Below, piece by piece: positions 29,992 through 32,080 of a stretch of 32,080 nt of DNA. A program made the translations under genes and the position numbers. How positions within the stretch are numbered: position 1 is the stretch's first letter; every line of letters starts with the position of its first letter. This DNA is from Halobaculum gomorrense (lineage in GTDB: Archaea > Halobacteriota > Halobacteria > Halobacteriales > Haloferacaceae). Under the pieces are notes generated by a model that searched no databases, was not told the DNA's origin, and worked only from the letters and a program-made list of their open reading frames with translations. The stretch covers positions 1 to 32,080 of the forward strand of contig NZ_FQWV01000015.1 of assembly GCF_900129775.1 (NCBI RefSeq), written 5' to 3'.

Positions 29992-31332
29992 ATGGACACA
30001 GATCGAACCGGGGAGGCGCTCGCCGCGCTCGCTACCGAGCTTCGAGTCGGCGAGCGTACGCCCTCGGCGTACGCGACAACCGTTCGAGACCGGATCGACG
30101 AGCGCGACGACGACGTTCGAGCGTGGGTCGACGGAGGGAAATCCCGGGCGTGGCTGCGCGCCGAAGCCGACGCCCTCGGCGATCGATACCCCGACCCGGA
30201 CCCGTCGCAGGGTGCCGAACACGGCGGCGACCGCCCCTCGCTGTTCGGCGTCCCCGTGGGAGTGAAGGACATCTTTCACGTCGACGGGCTGGCGACCCGG
30301 GCGGGGTCGGAACTCCCGGTCGGTGCCCTCGCGGGCCCCGAGTCGACCGCAGTTCGGCGCCTCCGCGATGCCGGCGCGTACGTCGCCGGGAAGACCCACA
30401 CCACCGAGTTCGCGTACTTCGCCCCCGGACCGACGCGCAATCCGCACGATCTCGATCGGACGCCGGGCGGCTCCTCCAGCGGGTCCGCCGCCGCCGTCGC
30501 CAGCGGCACCGCACCGCTCGCGCTCGGGACTCAGACCGTGGGTTCGGTCATTCGGCCCGCGGCCTTCTGCGGGGTCGTCGGCTTCAAGCCGACCCGCGGC
30601 AGGATCCCGACGGACGGGGTGATCCCCCTCTCGAAGTCCCTCGATCACGTTGGGACGTTCACGCGGGACGCCGTCGGCGCGTCGCTCGCGGCGTCGGTCC
30701 TCCTCGACGGCTGGGACGACGAACGAGCGAGCGAACCGGACGAGGCGGCAACGCTCGGCGTCCCGGACGACCTGTATCTCGATCAGGCGTCCGACGCTGG
30801 GCGGAAGGCGTTCGAGCGGGCGTTGGACGCGCTCGCGAACGCCGGCTACGACCTCGCCCGCGTCGCGGCGATCCCCGATATCGACGACGTGAACGACCGC
30901 CACAACACCCTCGTTGCCGCCGAGGCCGCGCTCGCCCACGGCGAGTGGTACGACCGGTACGCCAGCCGATACGCCGACGCGACCCGCGAGTTGATCGAGG
31001 ACGGACGGTCCACACCTGTCTCGGCGCTCGTCCGCGGGCGACGCGGACGGAACGAACTACGCGACTCGCTGGCGGCGAGCGCGGCGGAACACGGTATCGA
31101 CGCGTGGGTCGCCCCCGCGGCTCCCGGTCCCGCGCCCGGAGGGATCGACGACACCGGGGACCCGATGATGAACCTCCCGTGGACGCACGCCGGACTCCCG
31201 ACGGTCAGCCTCCCCGCCGGCGACGTGGACGGCCTCCCCGTCGGCGTGCAGGTCGCCGCGGGCTTCGGCGAGGACGAACGGCTGTTGTCGCGGGCCGAGG
31301 CAATCGCCGACGCCGTCGCCGGTGCCGCGTAA
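29992..31332 (+). CDS. amidase signature family amidase
   Basis: The product has 446 residues. The amidase-signature core is clear: Lys92 in VGVKDIF, cis-Ser161 in PGGSSSGSAAAVASG, and nucleophile Ser185 in LGTQTVGSVIRPAAFCGVVGFKP, 24 residues after the cis-Ser as the family requires. The usual TGGS or TAGS before the nucleophile reads TVGS here. It hydrolyses a small amide to acid and ammonia; the substrate cannot be read. It resembles stand-alone amidases more than GatA, which would need gatC/gatB partners absent here. The ATG at 29992 is preferred to an upstream in-frame start because it begins the helical N-terminus. It follows the zinc-finger gene by 159 bp. Confidence 0.93.
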   Translation: MDTDRTGEALAALATELRVGERTPSAYATTVRDRIDERDDDVRAWVDGGKSRAWLRAEADALGDRYPDPDPSQGAEHGGDRPSLFGVPVGVKDIFHVDGLATRAGSELPVGALAGPESTAVRRLRDAGAYVAGKTHTTEFAYFAPGPTRNPHDLDRTPGGSSSGSAAAVASGTAPLALGTQTVGSVIRPAAFCGVVGFKPTRGRIPTDGVIPLSKSLDHVGTFTRDAVGASLAASVLLDGWDDERASEPDEAATLGVPDDLYLDQASDAGRKAFERALDALANAGYDLARVAAIPDIDDVNDRHNTLVAAEAALAHGEWYDRYASRYADATRELIEDGRSTPVSALVRGRRGRNELRDSLAASAAEHGIDAWVAPAAPGPAPGGIDDTGDPMMNLPWTHAGLPTVSLPAGDVDGLPVGVQVAAGFGEDERLLSRAEAIADAVAGAA

Positions 31333-31434
31333 CCCGCCAGCCGGCACGCCAAACCGACACACGGCAGGGGCGAACCGACACCGTTTTACAGGTCACAGGC
31401 GTACGCTCAGGTGCACACAGTAGTGCATTACCGC

Positions 31435-31509
31435 GCTCCGGTGGTGTAGTCCGGCCAATCATATTGCCCTCTCACGGCAATGACCAGGGTTCAAATCCCT
31501 GCCGGAGCA
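31435..31509 (+). tRNA. tRNA-Glu (anticodon CUC)
   Basis: The 75-nt gene folds fully: acceptor GCTCCGG (31435-31441) pairs with CCGGAGC (31502-31508), with discriminator A at 31509. The anticodon stem TTGCC/GGCAA encloses loop CTCTCAC with anticodon CTC at 31471-31473. The T stem is CAGGG/CCCTG with loop TTCAAAT. The D arm contains GTGTAGTCCGGCCAATCA, as in other haloarchaeal tRNA-Glu. CCA is not encoded and no intron is present. It reads GAG codons, among the commonest in this GC-rich, acidic proteome. A TTTTACA box at 31384-31390 could be its promoter. Confidence 0.95.
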
Positions 31510-31677
31510 CTTCTCTCTCGATTCTGCCGTTCAGTAGCTGATCCCTTCTACCGGATCCCGTCGGATCGCCAGCCAGTGCCCTCGTTCAGGCGTCAAGAGA
31601 CGACCGTTCGCGTCTGGAGAACGCGGAGCGTACGCACGTCGTAACTATCGGGCTGTGTGGTGAAAGTGGATACACAG

Positions 31678-31899
31678 ATGAGAACCACCGGTGCGATTGC
31701 CGAGCTCGGAGCGGTGTCGAATCCTGCCCCATTGCAGTTCTTCAGCGGTGAGTTCCTCTAGTACGCGATCGTCTTTTTCGTGCTGGCGCTCGTCGCGGCC
31801 GTCCTGGGTGCCCGGGGCGTCGCCGGGGTCAGTATGACGATCGCGAAGTGGCTCGTGATCGTCTTCCTCGTTCTCACGATCGTCACGCTGGTGCTGTGA
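31678..31899 (+). pseudogene. DUF1328-type small membrane protein interrupted by an in-frame TAG
   Basis: From the ATG at 31678 the frame reads MRTTGAIAELGAVSNPAP then LQFFSGEFL, meets TAG at 31759-31761 (codon 28), and continues in the same frame as [38 protein letters not shown] and TIVTLVL to TGA at 31897-31899. The second part has the two helices and G-A-x-G-V-A-G turn of the DUF1328/YtjA family of tiny membrane proteins, and the residues before the stop (SGEFL) fit its usual start. Everything except the one codon is intact, so this is a recent nonsense mutation, a sequencing error, or a stop that is read through. No good start codon lies just after the TAG. The upstream gap after tRNA-Glu (31510-31677) holds no other gene. 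Confidence 0.8.
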
Positions 31900-32022
31900 A
31901 CTGCGATTCGAGCAGGCGTCGCCCCGTCGGATCTCCCCGAGTGACCCGCGTTGCCACTGGTCAACACGAATTTGCGGACGGCGGTTGACGGAGCCGTCGC
32001 TGTCTGTGTGTCTGTGTATATG

Positions 32023-32055
32023 AAAAAAGCCCGCTGGCGTGGTGCCAGCGGGCTT
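32023..32055 (-). terminator. perfect hairpin with T-run, terminator of a gene beyond the right edge
   Basis: aagcccgctggc (32027-32038) and gccagcgggctt (32044-32055) are exact reverse complements around the loop gtggt. On the minus strand the stem is followed by a run of six T (32023-32028), the classic intrinsic-terminator form. It would serve a minus-strand gene entering from the right. GT-rich low-complexity sequence flanks it on both sides. Confidence 0.7.
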
Positions 32056-32080
32056 GAGTGTGTGTGTGTGGATGAGTGGT

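Noticed and set aside
31759-31761. TAG read as pyrrolysine
   Set aside because: Pyrrolysine is mainly a methanogen trait, no pyl genes are visible, and the TAG lies in a plain membrane protein rather than a methylamine methyltransferase. A mutation or sequencing error is simpler.
31997-32075. GT-rich sequence at the right edge as an attachment site or origin
   Set aside because: No copy of the tRNA 3' end, no origin-type repeats and no orc1/cdc6 gene; it is low-complexity sequence around a terminator.

Overview
The window looks like a piece of a haloarchaeal (class Halobacteria) chromosome. The evidence is very high GC, acidic proteins, archaeal information-processing genes (TFB, aIF2-beta, pelota, aRqcH), an archaeal tRNA-Glu, a surface protein with a PGF-CTERM-like tail, a Tat lipoprotein, and TATA boxes about 26 nt before start codons, which is the usual sign of leaderless mRNAs. 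The genus cannot be named from this alone. Coding density is high. There is no rRNA, CRISPR array, intact transposase or phage gene.

Layout. 1-579 holds no convincing gene. It has a hairpin resembling the right end of an IS200/IS605-type element and three tandem 22-bp repeats. 580-1147: a small conserved haloarchaeal protein and a CspA-type cold-shock protein. 1456-4133 (-): a thiolase translationally coupled to a fusion of an HMG-CoA-synthase-like fold with a DUF35 zinc-ribbon/OB domain; the synthase-like part seems to lack its catalytic residues. 4347-6398 (+): a cell-surface protein of five ~115-residue repeats. 6635-9674: transcription factor TFB behind a duplicated TATA module, two small proteins, aIF2-beta and a DUF555 protein. 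9738-10667: Thi4 thiazole synthase. 10676-14301 (-): OGG-like DNA glycosylase, APC permease, MscS channel. 14408-17242 (+): OFA-type MFS carrier, small membrane protein, ornithine-cyclodeaminase/alanine-dehydrogenase family enzyme.

17299-25499 is one long minus-strand block: MFS - aRqcH - two DUF4013 membrane proteins - pelota - GNAT - MFS (5' to 3'). Pelota (rescue of stalled ribosomes) and aRqcH (quality control on the released large subunit) sit less than 2 kb apart, separated only by the two membrane proteins. 25662-28253: DUF5785 protein, uridine kinase, and a Tat-lipoprotein substrate-binding protein with no permease or ATPase genes visible. 28439-31332 (+): amidohydrolase, 51-aa zinc-finger protein, amidase; with the binding protein these may be a nitrogen- or amide-scavenging group. 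31435-31509: tRNA-Glu(CUC). 31678-31899: a DUF1328-type small membrane protein gene broken by an in-frame TAG. 32023-32055: a perfect hairpin with a T-run on the minus strand, probably the terminator of a gene beyond the right edge.

The points most worth following up are the apparently catalytically dead HMGCS-like/DUF35 fusion beside an intact thiolase, the pelota/DUF4013/aRqcH neighbourhood, the surface protein with repeated His/Met and EF-hand-like motifs, the inverted repeat around the first of two near-identical TATA modules before tfb, and the interrupted DUF1328 gene.
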